Assembly (NCBI RefSeq): GCF_004331485.1
Contig: NZ_SJKD01000001.1
Span: 372,001-436,000, forward strand
Source: Kribbella capetownensis
Lineage (GTDB): Bacteria; Actinomycetota; Actinomycetes; Propionibacteriales; Kribbellaceae
Length of the DNA: 64,000 nucleotides
Direction of reading: 5' to 3'
Shown: piece after piece, positions 49,535 through 57,349 of the stretch
Layout of the letters: each line of letters begins with the position of its first letter
How positions within the stretch are numbered: position 1 is the stretch's first letter
Notes under the pieces: generated by a model
The model's database searches: none
What the model was told of the DNA's origin: nothing
The model's input: only the letters and a program-made list of their open reading frames with translations
Position numbers and translations under genes: made by a program

Positions 49535-50095
49535 TCAGTTCACGCGCGCGCGGTGCTGGGCTTCGGCGACGATCCGGTCGGCGGTCTCGGTAGGCGTCAG
49601 CGCCGAGGTGTCGAACCACCAGCCGGCGTCGCCGAACTCACGCTGCATGTCGGCTTCGAGGGCGTCGTACCCGTCGAAGTCGAACCGCTCGGCAGGATCC
49701 CTGATCTCGTTGCGATGCCGGCAGACCTCGATGCCCGGAGTGAGGACGATGAACAGGACCTGGCGCGGCGCAAGCAGGTCGAGGAAGAAGTCGAGCTTCG
49801 CGCGGGACGGGATCATCGCGTCGATCAGTGGCGTGAAGCCGGCGTCAATGAAGTTGTTCGCGAGCGCGCACAGGTTGCGGTGCAACAGTTCCACCTGGCG
49901 TGCAGCCTCGTCGGCAGGCTGACCCAAGGCCCAGACGAACCCGTTCACGATCAGCTGGTTGACCTCATCGCCACCAATCCGGGCCGACCGCGGCAGCCGC
50001 TCGGAAACCAGCCGGGTAACCGTCGACTTCCCAGCCCCAGGCATCCCCGTCACCAACACGCACGCCGGCGCACCCACACCACGCATGCCCGGCAT
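49535..50095 (-). CDS. P-loop nucleotide kinase/AAA-type ATPase
   Basis: Predicted 186 residues from ATG 50095 (MPGMRGVGAP); an upstream start at 50122 is possible. Walker A is VLVTGMPGAGKSTVTRLV. An acidic residue follows in RIGGDEVNQLI, and a lid-like basic stretch CRHRNEIRDPAERFDFDGYD comes later. This size and layout match small kinases of the AAA_33/zeta-like group that phosphorylate nucleotides or sugars. Substrate unknown. Divergent from the nucleotidyltransferase gene at 50164. Confidence 0.82.
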   Translation of the reverse strand: MPGMRGVGAPACVLVTGMPGAGKSTVTRLVSERLPRSARIGGDEVNQLIVNGFVWALGQPADEAARQVELLHRNLCALANNFIDAGFTPLIDAMIPSRAKLDFFLDLLAPRQVLFIVLTPGIEVCRHRNEIRDPAERFDFDGYDALEADMQREFGDAGWWFDTSALTPTETADRIVAEAQHRARVN

Positions 50096-50163
50096 CGTGC
50101 CAAACCCCCACCACCCGAGCAATCACGTTCTTTCTTGTCGGTGGCGGCTGGCAGGGTCGGCGC

Positions 50164-50823
50164 ATGGATGGTGGATGGGCGGACGCGCTTCGGGAGCTTG
50201 CCGTGCGGCTGGCGGGGACCGACGTGGAGTGGATGCTGGTCGGCAGCGCGGCGACAGCCCTTCACGGCGTGGCCATCGAGCCGGGCGACCTCGACGTTGC
50301 GGTGTCAACAGCCGCAGGCGTCCGTACGGCGGCGACCGTCCTGCCGAGCCGGACGGATCGATCGAGCCCAACAGATCCGATCTGGTTCAGCAGCGTGCCT
50401 GAGCCAACCATGACGTTCGTGGGCCCCGGCGATGCCCGTTGGACCTTCGGCCGGTGGACGCTGGCTGGGTTCAGGGTTGAGTTAGCGCATATCGACAGTT
50501 CGGCGCCAGCAGATCTGTTGGTCGAAACCCCCGCCGCAGCAGTCTGGGACGAGCGGTTGGTCATCGACTGGAACGGGACGCAGATCCCCGTCGTACCAAT
50601 TGAGGTTCAGCTCGCGACCATGCTCTTCCGCGACCAGCCCGACAGATTGCAGGCAACTCTCACGGCCGTCGACCCGGCATCGCTGGACGTCGACCTACTG
50701 CGTCGAGCACTGGCAAGTCGAGAGACGGACGGCACACCTCTCAAAGTCCCGGACGTACTTCGCGAGCGACTCACGTCGACTGAACACCGAGCGGAGCGGG
50801 GGCGTGGTCGTCGGGGCCGATGA
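50164..50823 (+). CDS. MNT-type nucleotidyltransferase-like protein
   Basis: 219 residues, ATG 50164. The nucleotidyltransferase core is VEWMLVGSAATALHGVAIEPGDLDVAVST (GS-x-A...HG and D-x-D), followed by a beta-strand with acidic residue (FRVELAHIDSS). It resembles AbiEii/MNT-like toxins and relatives that act on tRNA or proteins, but there is no typical partner antitoxin next to it. The 3' end overlaps the GntR remnant by 53 bases, and the last 20 residues are Arg-rich, suggesting read-through past an earlier stop. Confidence 0.7.
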   Translation: MDGGWADALRELAVRLAGTDVEWMLVGSAATALHGVAIEPGDLDVAVSTAAGVRTAATVLPSRTDRSSPTDPIWFSSVPEPTMTFVGPGDARWTFGRWTLAGFRVELAHIDSSAPADLLVETPAAAVWDERLVIDWNGTQIPVVPIEVQLATMLFRDQPDRLQATLTAVDPASLDVDLLRRALASRETDGTPLKVPDVLRERLTSTEHRAERGRGRRGR

Positions 50824-51040
50824 GGGAGGTGGAGAGGGACTGGACGACGACGTCGAGGCTGTCGCGGAGGCGGTCGGCGGACAGTTGAGCGGCCCGGCGT
50901 TCGTTGCCGGACTCGATGGCGCGGGCGATCGCGACGTGCTGCTCTGCGGAGACGCGTAGGCGGTCGAGCCGATGCCGGGACAGGCAGAATTCCATCGACG
51001 TCATGTTCGCGCGGATGGCCGGCGTACTGCCGTGCGGCGC
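50771..51040 (-). pseudogene. remnant of a GntR/FadR-type regulator (C-terminal part)
   Basis: Only about 80-90 residues of an FCD effector domain are left: IRANMTSMEFCLSRHRLDRLRVSAEQHVAIARAIESGNERRAAQLSADRLRDSLDVVVQSL, matching the last two to three helices of FadR-group regulators. No winged-helix DNA-binding domain can be found upstream in any frame before the methyltransferase gene at 51133, so about 130 N-terminal residues are missing. Decayed gene or leftover of a deletion. Confidence 0.6.
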
Positions 51041-51132
51041 CAAGCTCCGGGTCGACGATGGTGATGTACGCCGTCCTTCGCAACGAGATAACTCAGGTGC
51101 GCTACACGCCGGGACAGTGAAAACATCGACGC

Positions 51133-51879
51133 ATGGTTGAGCGGGCATTGAGTTTCGGGGGTGCGGCTGCGGCGTACGAGCGGTTCCGGACGGGGTATCC
51201 GGACGAGCTTGTGGACAAGGTCCTGGAGTACGCCGGCCGGGCGGTGAGCACCGCATTGGAGATCGGGGCGGGGACCGGGAAGGCCACCCGGGTGTTTGCC
51301 GCGAGGGGGATCGCGGTGACGGCCACAGAGCCGGACGCGGCGATGCTCGAGGAGTTGCGCAAGCAGGTGCCGTCGAGTGTCACCGCGGTGCAGGGCGCGT
51401 TCGAGGATCTGCCGCTGACTTCCACGTTCGACCTGGTCTTCGCAGCAGCGTCATTGCATTGGACCGATCCGACCGATCGCTGGACGCGCGTGGCTGCGCT
51501 GCTCAACCCTGGCGGGATCCTCGCGTCCTTCAACGGGCCGCTGTATCTCGCGGACAAGGACCTCGACGAGGCTGTCGTCCTCGCCAGGTCGGAATTCGTG
51601 GCGGACGACGGCATTCCGTCACGTGATGGCACCGCGGAGGAGTGGCCCGGGACGGACCTGCTTCGCTCGGACCTCTTTACCGACGTACGCCGGACCTCCA
51701 TCCAACGGCGTACGACGTTGACGGCAGCGGACTACATCGGCCACCTGTCGACGCTCTCGGCGTACCTGCTGCTTCCCGGCAGGACGCGGGAACTGGTCTT
51801 CGAGCGGATCGCCGCCGTGCTCCCGGACGAGGTGACCCTGGTCTCCGACCTGACGCTCCACCTGGCGAGACGGTCCTAG
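51133..51879 (+). CDS. class I SAM-dependent methyltransferase
   Basis: 248 residues. AdoMet motif I is ALEIGAGTGKATRVFAARG; motif II-like is VTATEPDAAMLEEL; motif III-like is FDLVFAAASLHWTDPTDRWTRVAALLNPGGILASFNGP. The start FGGAAAAYERFRTGYPDELVDKVLEYAG is typical of actinobacterial small-molecule methyltransferases. Substrate unknown. The stop overlaps the convergent DUF899 gene by four bases. Confidence 0.88.
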   Translation: MVERALSFGGAAAAYERFRTGYPDELVDKVLEYAGRAVSTALEIGAGTGKATRVFAARGIAVTATEPDAAMLEELRKQVPSSVTAVQGAFEDLPLTSTFDLVFAAASLHWTDPTDRWTRVAALLNPGGILASFNGPLYLADKDLDEAVVLARSEFVADDGIPSRDGTAEEWPGTDLLRSDLFTDVRRTSIQRRTTLTAADYIGHLSTLSAYLLLPGRTRELVFERIAAVLPDEVTLVSDLTLHLARRS

Positions 51880-52673
51880 ACGTCGTACTCGTCCGGCACG
51901 CGCATGTTCGGCCCGCCGACCTGCAAGCCGAGGGGCTCAGCGCGGCCGGCTGGTTCCTCCCACTCCTCCTGGCGGCCGAGGACGGTGAGGTCGAGGTAGC
52001 GATAGCCGTTGTGGAAGTCCTCGATCCCGCGGCCGTACGTCGCGTAGGTGTGGAAGACCTCGTCATCAACCCGCAGGAACGCGCTGATGCCCGGCATGTC
52101 CATTCCACGCCAGTCCTCGGTCCACGGTCCGTCCGACAGCGGCGCACCTGAGCCGGCGATATCGGCCATCTCGGCTTCGGTGCGGAACTGCAACAGCACC
52201 GGCGCGATCCGATCGTCGAGCGTGGCCTGGAAGTCGTAGTTGAAGTCACCGCCGTACGACGAGTACCACGGGAACGACCAAACCATCCGGTCCCGATAGG
52301 CGGCGAGCTTCGCGTACGGCGCCCGCGAGACCGCAACAAGCGTCGTGTTGCGCACCTGCAACTGCCGCAGCTTGCCGATCCCGTCGGCGGCGGAGGAACA
52401 ACTCGTGCAGCCCGTGCCCCAGTCCGGATCGAACATGAAGTGGTGCATCACCAACTGCTGCCGGCCCTCGAACAGGTCGAGGAGCCCGACCGTCCCCTCC
52501 GGCCCTTCGAACAGGTATTTCTTGTCGATCCAGACCATCGGCAACCGGCGGCGATCCGCGTTGAGTCGATCCCGCGCCCGCGTCAGTTCCTTCTCCTTGG
52601 CGAGCAACTCCCGCCGCGCCGCGAACCATTCCTCCGGCGACACGACCTCCGGCAGATTGCCGATCTTGCTCAT
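51876..52673 (-). CDS. DUF899-family thioredoxin-like protein
   Basis: 265 residues, ATG 52673. DUF899 marks: PEVVSPEEWFAARRELLAKEKELTRARD, RRRLPMVWIDKKYLFEGPEGTVGLLDLFEGRQQLVMHHFMFDPDWGTGCTSCSSAADGIG (a C-x-x-C-like Cys pair), SRAPYAKLAAYRDRMVWSFPWYSSYGGDFNYDF. The fold is thioredoxin-like; it may be a redox or metal-linked enzyme, but the family role is unproven. Length is standard. Confidence 0.92.
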   Translation of the reverse strand: MSKIGNLPEVVSPEEWFAARRELLAKEKELTRARDRLNADRRRLPMVWIDKKYLFEGPEGTVGLLDLFEGRQQLVMHHFMFDPDWGTGCTSCSSAADGIGKLRQLQVRNTTLVAVSRAPYAKLAAYRDRMVWSFPWYSSYGGDFNYDFQATLDDRIAPVLLQFRTEAEMADIAGSGAPLSDGPWTEDWRGMDMPGISAFLRVDDEVFHTYATYGRGIEDFHNGYRYLDLTVLGRQEEWEEPAGRAEPLGLQVGGPNMRVPDEYDV

Positions 52674-52719
52674 CCCGAACCTCCCAACAGATTCCTTCCG
52701 GTACCCATCCGGCGGAACT

Positions 52720-54093
52720 TCAGCGGGCTGCGCGGATCCAGGCAGTGGTCACCCGGGTGATGAGCGCCGGGTCGACCTTGGCCGGAGCAGGGCTCGGGGC
52801 GACGTACTTACCGGCGGTAACATGCCCGATCAGGGTGATGTCGAAGGTCTCTGGGTCGTCGCTCACCGCCAGGTCGATCGGGTTCGCCACGGGCAGCTCG
52901 GCCATCGCCTTGAGGGTCGTCGCGAGCTCGGCGTCGGTGATGTCCCTGGCGATGGTCAGGTTGGCGGACTCCGGGCCGACCTGTACCTCGGTCACGCCGG
53001 CGAGATCGGCGACGGCCGCGTGGATCCGGTACTCCGCACCCGCGTCGAAGAGCGAGCCCCGGAAGACCGGTCGGCCGAGATGCCCGACGTACCGGGACGA
53101 TCTCCTGATCAGTTGGACCGACAGATACGAATCCCAGACCGAGCGCAGGCTCGCGATCGTGGCGACGTACCCGGCGCGATCCTTCACGGTGACGGTCTCC
53201 GGCTTCGCCACGCCGTCGTCGTCGCGAAGGTCGATCCGCGTCACGCCGGGGATCTTCACCAGCGGCCCGATCAGCGCCCGGACCTGCGGAGTGAACGCCT
53301 TGGTGAAGAGGGTGTGCGGTGCCCGGACGGGTCCCCAGCCGAGCTCGAGCTTCTTGAACTGCTCAGTCGTCACGAGCTTCGGCAGGCCCGTGAGCAGCGC
53401 GTCCAGCTCGATGTCCGCCGCCGCGAAGTAGATGCCGGCCAGCCGGTCCGGCGCCTGGATCCACCCGGTCAGCCCGGGGTACTTCGCCTGAAGGTCGGCG
53501 AACTGCTGCGTCGCCACCCGATCAAGGCGGAACCCGAGGCCGGGACTGTCGGTCCATTCGACGACGACCTGCCGGTCCACCGACTCGACCCGGTGCGTAC
53601 GCCGTCCGTCGTCGCTCTGTGCGGCCTGATCGAACCCAACGGCCACCGCAGCCACCGCAGACGCCGGCGCCGTCACGATCGGGCCCGACGAGCCGTACGT
53701 CGACGCCGTCGCCCGGCCGTCCTTGCGCAGCCAGAGCACCCGCTCCAGATCGGAATCCCGCACCGCCCTCCTCGGCGGGGAGAATCGGGCACGGAAGTCG
53801 TCGATGGCCAGCTCGATGCTGTTGTAGTAGTCATCGTCGTACCGATCGAAACCCCGCTTGACCTCGTCGACCAGGGTGGCGACGGCCTGGTCCGGCAGCC
53901 GCTTCGCCAACGTCAGGACGATCAGCTCATCGTTGCCGGCGGCCACGACCTCGGCCTTCTCCACACCATCCAGACCGCGCAGCCACTCGAGCCGGTCGGC
54001 AGCTGCCTCCTCAGGCGTCTTGGCGCACGCCGTCAGCAGCCCCAGTACAGCGCCGCCGGCCAGGGTCCCGAATGCACGACGGCTGAGACGCAT
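52720..54093 (-). CDS. lipoprotein of unknown function
   Basis: 457 residues from ATG 54093. A basic Tat-like start (MRLSRRAFGTLAGG) and a lipobox LLTAC (about residues 19-23, Cys23) mark an exported lipoprotein. Three repeat-like halves follow with segments such as LEWLRGLDGVEKAEVVAAGNDELIVLTLAKRLPDQAVATLVDEV, PGLTGWIQAPDRLAGIYFAAADIELDALLTGL and IHAAVADLAGVTEVQVGPESANLTIARDITDAELATTLKAM. The recurring helix-strand pattern resembles BON/ACT-like small folds. No enzyme motif seen. Monocistronic, 27 bases from the methyltransferase gene upstream. Confidence 0.75.
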   Translation of the reverse strand: MRLSRRAFGTLAGGAVLGLLTACAKTPEEAAADRLEWLRGLDGVEKAEVVAAGNDELIVLTLAKRLPDQAVATLVDEVKRGFDRYDDDYYNSIELAIDDFRARFSPPRRAVRDSDLERVLWLRKDGRATASTYGSSGPIVTAPASAVAAVAVGFDQAAQSDDGRRTHRVESVDRQVVVEWTDSPGLGFRLDRVATQQFADLQAKYPGLTGWIQAPDRLAGIYFAAADIELDALLTGLPKLVTTEQFKKLELGWGPVRAPHTLFTKAFTPQVRALIGPLVKIPGVTRIDLRDDDGVAKPETVTVKDRAGYVATIASLRSVWDSYLSVQLIRRSSRYVGHLGRPVFRGSLFDAGAEYRIHAAVADLAGVTEVQVGPESANLTIARDITDAELATTLKAMAELPVANPIDLAVSDDPETFDITLIGHVTAGKYVAPSPAPAKVDPALITRVTTAWIRAAR

Positions 54094-54123
54094 GCCGCGA
54101 TTCTCTCCGCGGCACGGGTCAAC

Positions 54124-55005
54124 TCACTCGCCGTTCCAGGCGGCCAGGACGCGCATAGAACCGCTGGTGACCCGGATCTTGCGGTCGCGGAGGGCGCCGA
54201 GACGTTCCACCGGTGGGATCAGGCGCGAGACCGGGTTCAGCAGTTCGCGGACGCGGGTGCCGATGAACGGCAGGGCGTAGTACTGGTACGCGCTGTCAAC
54301 GCTCCGGACCGTGTAGCCGGTGCGGTTCAGCAAGGTGGTGATGGTGCCCGGGTCGTAGTAGCTGACGTGTTCGGGGATCTTGTACGAGACCCAGCGGGAG
54401 CCGGAGACGCGGGACAGCAGGCTCTTGATGTTCGGGGTGACCATGACGACCAGGCCGCCGGGGCGGAGCAGCTTGCCGGCCTGGCGCAGGAAGTCGGCCG
54501 GCTCGGTCAGGTGCTCGATCAGGTGCGACCCGAAGATCACGTCGTACTTCTGGTCCTGGATCTCGGGCACTTCCTCGAGCAGACCGAGGAACACGCGGTC
54601 CGGGTGGCGCTTCGCGGCCCACTCGACGGCCATCGGCGAGAGGTCGATCCCATACGCGTCGTACCCGGCCTCTTCCGCAGCCTGCAGGAAGTAGCCGTAC
54701 CCGCAGCCGACCTCGAGGATCCGGCCGCTCGGGATGAACTCACCGATCCGGCGGACGTCCTCACGGAACGTCGCCAGGTACTCTTCTTCCTGGTCCTCGT
54801 ACTCCGAGTAGCCGGTCCCTGCCTCGCCGTCGAAGTACGTGTCGCCCTCGTAGAGAGCACGCAGGGTCTCGGGCGTCGGCGTGGGCACGAGCTGCACGAG
54901 CCCGCAGGCAGGGCACTCCTCGATCCCGTAGCCGCCCTTCTCCCCCCGCCGCCGGAACGGCCCCTTCTCGGCACACAGAATGCAGACGCTCGGTCCGTCG
55001 CTCAT
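54124..55005 (-). CDS. methyltransferase with N-terminal zinc-ribbon
   Basis: Predicted 293 residues from ATG 55005, with AGGGGA ahead; the frame runs on upstream without support. A four-cysteine ribbon comes first: SVCILCAEKG ... EECPACGLVQLVPTPTP. The methyltransferase domain follows: RILEVGCGYGYFLQAAEEAGYDAYGIDLSPMAVEWAAKR, then DVIFGSHLIEHLTEPADFLRQAGKLLRPGGLVVMVTPN. This architecture is typical of methyltransferases in surface polysaccharide or secondary metabolite clusters (Methyltransf_23 group). Acceptor unknown; it stands apart from the polysaccharide operon. Confidence 0.88.
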   Translation of the reverse strand: MSDGPSVCILCAEKGPFRRRGEKGGYGIEECPACGLVQLVPTPTPETLRALYEGDTYFDGEAGTGYSEYEDQEEEYLATFREDVRRIGEFIPSGRILEVGCGYGYFLQAAEEAGYDAYGIDLSPMAVEWAAKRHPDRVFLGLLEEVPEIQDQKYDVIFGSHLIEHLTEPADFLRQAGKLLRPGGLVVMVTPNIKSLLSRVSGSRWVSYKIPEHVSYYDPGTITTLLNRTGYTVRSVDSAYQYYALPFIGTRVRELLNPVSRLIPPVERLGALRDRKIRVTSGSMRVLAAWNGE

Positions 55006-55046
55006 CAACCAGTCCCCTTTGTCCCAAACCCCAGTGCAGACCATCG

Positions 55047-55718
55047 TCACGTCGAGGCTCCGGGGGCCACCAGACCCGTTTCGTACGCGAGTACGACGGC
55101 CTGGGCGCGATCACGGAGTGACAACTTGGCGAAGATCCTGGCGACGTGAGTCTTCACTGTCGCCTCGCTGAGGGTCAACTCGGCGGCCAGCTCGGCATTG
55201 GACAGTCCGTGTCCCATCAGCGTCAGTACTTCGAGCTCCCGCGGCGTCAGGGCGGCCAGGTCACGATGTACGGCGGGTGGCGTCGCCACCGAATCCCCGG
55301 TCGCGAACCGCTCGACCAGCCGTCGCGTGATCGAAGGCGCGAGCAGCGCGTCACCGGTGTTGACCAGCCGGACGGCGGCCGCGAGGTGCTCGGGTGTGAC
55401 GTCCTTCAGCAAGAATCCGCTGGCTCCCGCGGCCAGAGCGGCGTACACGTAGCGGTCCAGGTCGAACGTGGTGAGGATCAGTACTCGGCAGTCCGGCGAC
55501 TCGGCGAGGATGCGCCGGGTCGCCTCCAGGCCGTCCATCGTCGGCATCCGGATGTCCATCAAAACGACGTCGGGCTGCAGCCGCCGGACCGCATCGACGG
55601 CCTCGCCACCGTCGGCGGCCTCACCGGCGACCTCGATTCCTCGCGCGGTCAGGATCATCCGGAACCCGGTCCGCACCAGCGCCTGATCGTCCGCGATCAC
55701 CACCCGCGGCGCACTCAC
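55047..55718 (-). CDS. NarL/LuxR-type response regulator
   Basis: 223 residues from GTG 55718, overlapping the sensor kinase stop by four bases (GTGA). The receiver domain has VVIADDQALVRTGF, the phosphorylation Asp in VVLMDIRMPTMDGLEA and Lys in FLLKDVTPEHLA. The C-terminal helix-turn-helix is LAALTPRELEVLTLMGHGLSNAELAAELTLSEATVKTHVARIFAKLSLRDR. It pairs with the kinase gene upstream. Target genes probably include the divergent ABC operon at 56642. Confidence 0.95.
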   Translation of the reverse strand: MSAPRVVIADDQALVRTGFRMILTARGIEVAGEAADGGEAVDAVRRLQPDVVLMDIRMPTMDGLEATRRILAESPDCRVLILTTFDLDRYVYAALAAGASGFLLKDVTPEHLAAAVRLVNTGDALLAPSITRRLVERFATGDSVATPPAVHRDLAALTPRELEVLTLMGHGLSNAELAAELTLSEATVKTHVARIFAKLSLRDRAQAVVLAYETGLVAPGAST

Positions 55719-56551
55719 GGCCGCTCCAACGGGATCTTGGCCCGCACGCGGAACCCACCACCGAGTCGGCGCCGTGCATCGAGGTCGCCGCCGTACACGG
55801 CGACCCGCTGCCGCAGTCCGAGCAAGCCGCGACCCTCGCCGTCCGGGCCGGGTGGACGTCCGCCGGAGAGCACGCTCGGCCCGGAGTTCAGGATCTCGAT
55901 CCGCAGCGCGTGGTCGGCGTACCGGACTGTCACCTGCGCCTGCACCCCGTCGCCGTGCTTGAGCGCGTTCGTCAGCGCCTCCTGGATGATCCGGTACGCC
56001 GTGACGTCGACGCCGGCCGGGAGCGGTCGCGGCTCCCCGGAAATCCGTACCTCGACCGGCAGTCCGGCGAAGGCGATCCGGTCGATCAACGGACTGAGCC
56101 GGCTCAGACTCGGTTGCGGGGCCAGCGTCTCGTCCTGGCCTTCCGCCGACGGTGCGAGCAGACCGAGCAGGTGCCGGAGCTCCTTCATCGTGTCGCGGCC
56201 CGCCGCCTCGACTGCGAGCAACGCGGCTTCGGCATCGGCCGGCTCGCTCGCGAGCACATGGCGGGCGGCGCCGGCCTGGATCACCATCACGCTCACGTTG
56301 TGGCTGACGATGTCGTGCAGGTCCTGGGCGATCCGGGCTCGTTCGGCGTCGACGGCGTTCTTCGCTGCCGTCTCCCGCTCGCGTTCGAGCAGCCAGCCTC
56401 GTTCCTCGAGCGCCCGGGCGTGCGCCCGCCGGGCCCGGACCAGCGCGGCCGCGAGCAGTCCGGCGGCGAGCACCGCCACCACCGCAACGATCAGCCAGAC
56501 GACGTTCCGCACAAGAACACTGTCCCAGTGGCGGTCCGGGTTCCGCATCAT
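55715..56551 (-). CDS. sensor histidine kinase, HisKA_3 type
   Basis: Predicted 278 residues from ATG 56551 (MMRNPDRHWDSVLVRNVVWLIV); a GTG at 56620 is in frame but would overlap the promoter region. One N-terminal membrane segment (VVWLIVAVVAVLAAGLLAAALV) is followed by the dimerisation helix with the phospho-acceptor His in ERARIAQDLHDIVSHNVSVMVIQAG. The ATPase core has EALTNALKHG (N box), GEGRGLLGLRQRVAVYGG (G2 box). No large sensor domain, so it may sense via the membrane or the adjacent ABC transporter, as in bacitracin-type systems. Confidence 0.92.
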   Translation of the reverse strand: MMRNPDRHWDSVLVRNVVWLIVAVVAVLAAGLLAAALVRARRAHARALEERGWLLERERETAAKNAVDAERARIAQDLHDIVSHNVSVMVIQAGAARHVLASEPADAEAALLAVEAAGRDTMKELRHLLGLLAPSAEGQDETLAPQPSLSRLSPLIDRIAFAGLPVEVRISGEPRPLPAGVDVTAYRIIQEALTNALKHGDGVQAQVTVRYADHALRIEILNSGPSVLSGGRPPGPDGEGRGLLGLRQRVAVYGGDLDARRRLGGGFRVRAKIPLERP

Positions 56552-56641
56552 CCGCGGGCGTACATCTGCAGGATGACCCGCCGCGGACGTTACCTCCGCA
56601 GGCTGACGCCCGGCGGGCACCGGTGCTCCTAGCGTGAACCC

Positions 56642-57349
56642 ATGACCGATGACGAAGGCAACGGACAGGCGGTCGTACGGCTCACCGCCGTACGCAAGGA
56701 GTACGGCGAATCCGTCGCGCTCGACGGGGTTTCACTAGAGGTCAACTCTGGCGAGGCTGTGGCCGTGATGGGACCGTCCGGCAGCGGCAAGTCCACGCTG
56801 CTCAGCATGGTCGCCGGACTCGACCGGCCGACCTCGGGGACCGTCACGGTGCACGGCGAGGACCTGGGCGCGCTGAACGAGAAGGGTCTGGCGCTCTACC
56901 GGCGCCGGCGGATCGGCATGATCTTCCAGTTCTTCAACCTGCTCGACGATCTGTCCGCCCTGGACAACGTCGCACTGGCCGCGCAGCTGACCGGGACATC
57001 TGCCTCACAGGCCCGCAAACGCGCCCTCGAACTCTTCGAGGAACTCGGCATCGCCGGTCGCCGGAACACCTATCCGGCCCAGCTCAGTGGTGGCGAACGA
57101 CAACGGGTCGCCGTCGCCAGGGCGCTGATGAACCGGCCCGCCGTCCTGCTCGCCGACGAACCAACCGGTGCACTCGACACCCGTGCCGGTGAGCAGGTGA
57201 TGGACCTGCTGCTGGACCTCAACCAGATCGGTCAGACCCTGCTGCTGGTCACCCACGACCAGCAACTCGCGACCCGCTGCGCGAGCCGAGTGATCGAGGT
57301 AGTCGACGGGCGGATTGCCGGCGAGCGCGCTTTGGAGCGTACGCCGTGA
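56642..57349 (+). CDS. ABC transporter ATP-binding protein (MacB/LolD-like)
   Basis: 235 residues, ATG 56642. Walker A is [13 protein letters not shown], the signature is [16 protein letters not shown], Walker B is [13 protein letters not shown], and H-loop is [10 protein letters not shown]. Typical partner of FtsX-like permeases in MacB-type mechanotransmission complexes. A TAGCGT -10-like box ends seven bases ahead of the ATG, suggesting a leaderless transcript. Coupled by a four-base overlap to the permease gene. Divergent from the two-component genes, a common layout for antimicrobial-peptide defence systems. Confidence 0.95.
   Translation: MTDDEGNGQAVVRLTAVRKEYGESVALDGVSLEVNSGEAVAVMGPSGSGKSTLLSMVAGLDRPTSGTVTVHGEDLGALNEKGLALYRRRRIGMIFQFFNLLDDLSALDNVALAAQLTGTSASQARKRALELFEELGIAGRRNTYPAQLSGGERQRVAVARALMNRPAVLLADEPTGALDTRAGEQVMDLLLDLNQIGQTLLLVTHDQQLATRCASRVIEVVDGRIAGERALERTP

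Noticed and set aside
50164..50823. Toxin-antitoxin pair with the neighbouring kinase-like gene
   Set aside because: The P-loop gene at 49535 is divergent, not co-operonic, and is not a HEPN protein, so the MNT/HEPN arrangement is not met.
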